Notes under the pieces: model-generated
Told to the model about the DNA's origin: nothing
What the model saw: only the letters and a program-made list of their open reading frames with translations
Database searches by the model: none
Assembly: GCF_052857255.1 (NCBI RefSeq)
Contig: NC_135497.1
Coordinates: forward strand, 189,339,326-189,403,325
Length of the DNA stretch: 64,000 nt
Reading direction: 5' to 3'
Source: Amblyomma americanum
Taxonomy: Eukaryota > Arthropoda > Arachnida > Ixodida > Ixodidae
Part shown: one piece after another, positions 62,865 to 64,000 of the stretch
How positions within the stretch are numbered: position 1 is the first letter of the stretch
Layout of the letters: each line of letters opens with the position of its first letter
Made by a program: the position numbers and the translations under genes

Positions 62865-64000
62865 AAGTAATTTTTGAGTATAGTGAAACAGAATGGACTT
62901 ATACCAAATTAACTCGATTACTGGAGCTAGAGCTAGCTAAGGTACGAGTAAAGCTAAAAGGAAAAAGAGGCCAACCTAAGAGTTGGTGGGATGAGGAGGT
63001 CAAGAGGGCGATAGAGAAACGTCGGGAAGCGTCCAGAGGACACATATGTTCTAACAAGAAGGGGGAACCAGAAGTTGAAGTAGAAAGAAAATGGGATACC
63101 TTCATAAAATGTATAAGAGAAGCATCCTATTTGATTAATGAGAAAATTTGAAGAAAGGGTGCCCATTGGATGTCAAAAGTAAATAAAAACGATAGAAAAA
63201 CAGCTCAAAAATTTTGGAAGCATCTAAATGCAATGAGTAATAAGACTAGGCAACAACAAAGGTTTATTGTTACAGATCAGGGTATTCGACTAGAAGGGGA
63301 TGAAGCGATAAAACACATAGGATCAAGGATGACAGAAAAATTTAAAGAAAGAAACGTTGCACATAATTTATCGATGGACGATAGACCGGTTACTGCAACA
63401 GCTTCACTTGAGCAATGAAAGTGGGAAAAGGGCAAAGAAGAAGGTTCCTAGTGGCACGTCAAAAGGACCAGATGGAATTCCGAGAATATTAATAATAAAG
63501 ATAGGACCAAAATCCAAGCAAACATTAATACAGATAGTGGATTGTAAAGTTCCCGATGAATGGCGATTAAGTAGAATGAACATGATATATAAGGAATAGG
63601 GGGACAAAGCCGACGTAAGTAGCTACCGTCCCATAACAGTGACATCTGTGGTTTACAGGGTGATGATGCAGATTATAGAGGACAGATTGCAGGCTTGGGT
63701 GGAGAACGAGGGGGTGCTAGGGTAGCTAGAAAATGGGTTCCGGAAACAAAGGAGGTTGGAGAACAATCTGTTTTCATTGACGCAGTGTATATAGATTGCT
63801 GAAAAGGAACACAGGTCCCTATGGCTAACATTTCTGGATATTAAAGGAGCCTACGACAACGTTAATCAAGAGTATCTGTGGGACATACTGGGCACATTGG
63901 ATGTGGAAGAGGGAGTAATTAATCTTTTAAAAGATATATATAAGGGTACCAGAGTGCTTATAAAATGGGAGACATGTATCAGAGCCTGTAGAGATACAGC
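62865..64000 (+). mobile_element. LINE fragment running off the right edge
   Basis: Contains RT-type sequence of a LINE family different from the others here, with GAYDNVNQE-style palm sequence. It is open to the right edge, so its end is not visible. Clade is uncertain (L1- or RTE-like). Confidence 0.75.
62890..64000 (+). pseudogene. LINE ORF2 pseudogene (linker and RT start)
   Basis: The linker reads GKRGQPKSWWDEEVKRAIEK and WDTFIKCIREASYLINEKI, then a stop near 63150. 63170-63418 is open (KTAQKFWKHLNAMSNKTRQQ). Further stops or shifts near 63418 and 63597 separate SGTSKGPDGIPRI, DEWRLSRMNMIYK, SSYRPITVTSVVYR and NGFRKQRRLE-like RT blocks. ISGY and GAYDNVNQEYLW follow near 63840. The catalytic box lies beyond the window. 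Decay is moderate. Confidence 0.75.

Overview
The window looks like nuclear DNA of an ixodid (hard) tick. It is about 64 kb of repeat-dense, intron-rich eukaryotic sequence with no bacterial gene layout. It carries RNase H-bearing LINEs, CR1-like LINEs, BEL/Pao and Ty3/gypsy LTR elements, and tRNA-derived SINEs. The protein variants match what I remember of 'tick transposon' entries. The tick assignment is inference; no host barcode gene is present.

Layout: 1-3457 is the 3' part of an I-type LINE whose ORF2 is open over its whole visible length. 3458-6210 is a decayed CR1-like LINE. 6780-9160 is a second copy of that family, apparently inverted by twin priming and flanked by an inverted pair of another repeat. 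10080-12960 is BEL/Pao debris, followed by a 348-bp foldback element and a GAGGGTGAGGG minisatellite. 14360-17666 is a CR1-like LINE with one nonsense codon. 19291-21935 is an I-type LINE carrying a 70-bp internal duplication and a nested RTE-like fragment with a clear target duplication. 23540-25975 is a CR1/L2-like LINE with a 2A-like peptide remnant and a missing RT core. 26061-30435 (minus) is an I-type LINE with both ORFs recognisable.

From 30.7 to 43 kb the sequence is mostly anonymous. It holds SINEs, a LINE tail (32350-33182), a 1.26-kb TA-flanked inverted-repeat transposon (38200-39462) and a CR1 tail (40985-41843). The only convincing host gene is a minus-strand terminal exon at 43041-44903 encoding about 620 residues of a coiled-coil protein, possibly preceded by a 33-nt exon at 45848-45880.

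The right third is a Ty3/gypsy element bounded by LTRs and GCAT duplications (47521-61889). Its pol order is PR-IN-RT-RH, the Ty1/copia-like order known from Gmr1-type gypsy elements. Its RT is split by a 7,065-bp TA-flanked transposon (51908-58972) whose inverted termini resemble those of the 1.26-kb element. That insert contains what looks like a decayed two-exon gene with its own start codon, splice sites and polyA signal. Its right end holds a diverged inverted repeat and three tandem hairpin units. The window closes in another LINE (62865-64000), cut by the edge.

Functionally the window is a record of nested insertions rather than a set of cooperating genes. Ends given for decayed elements are approximate unless a target duplication or tail is cited.
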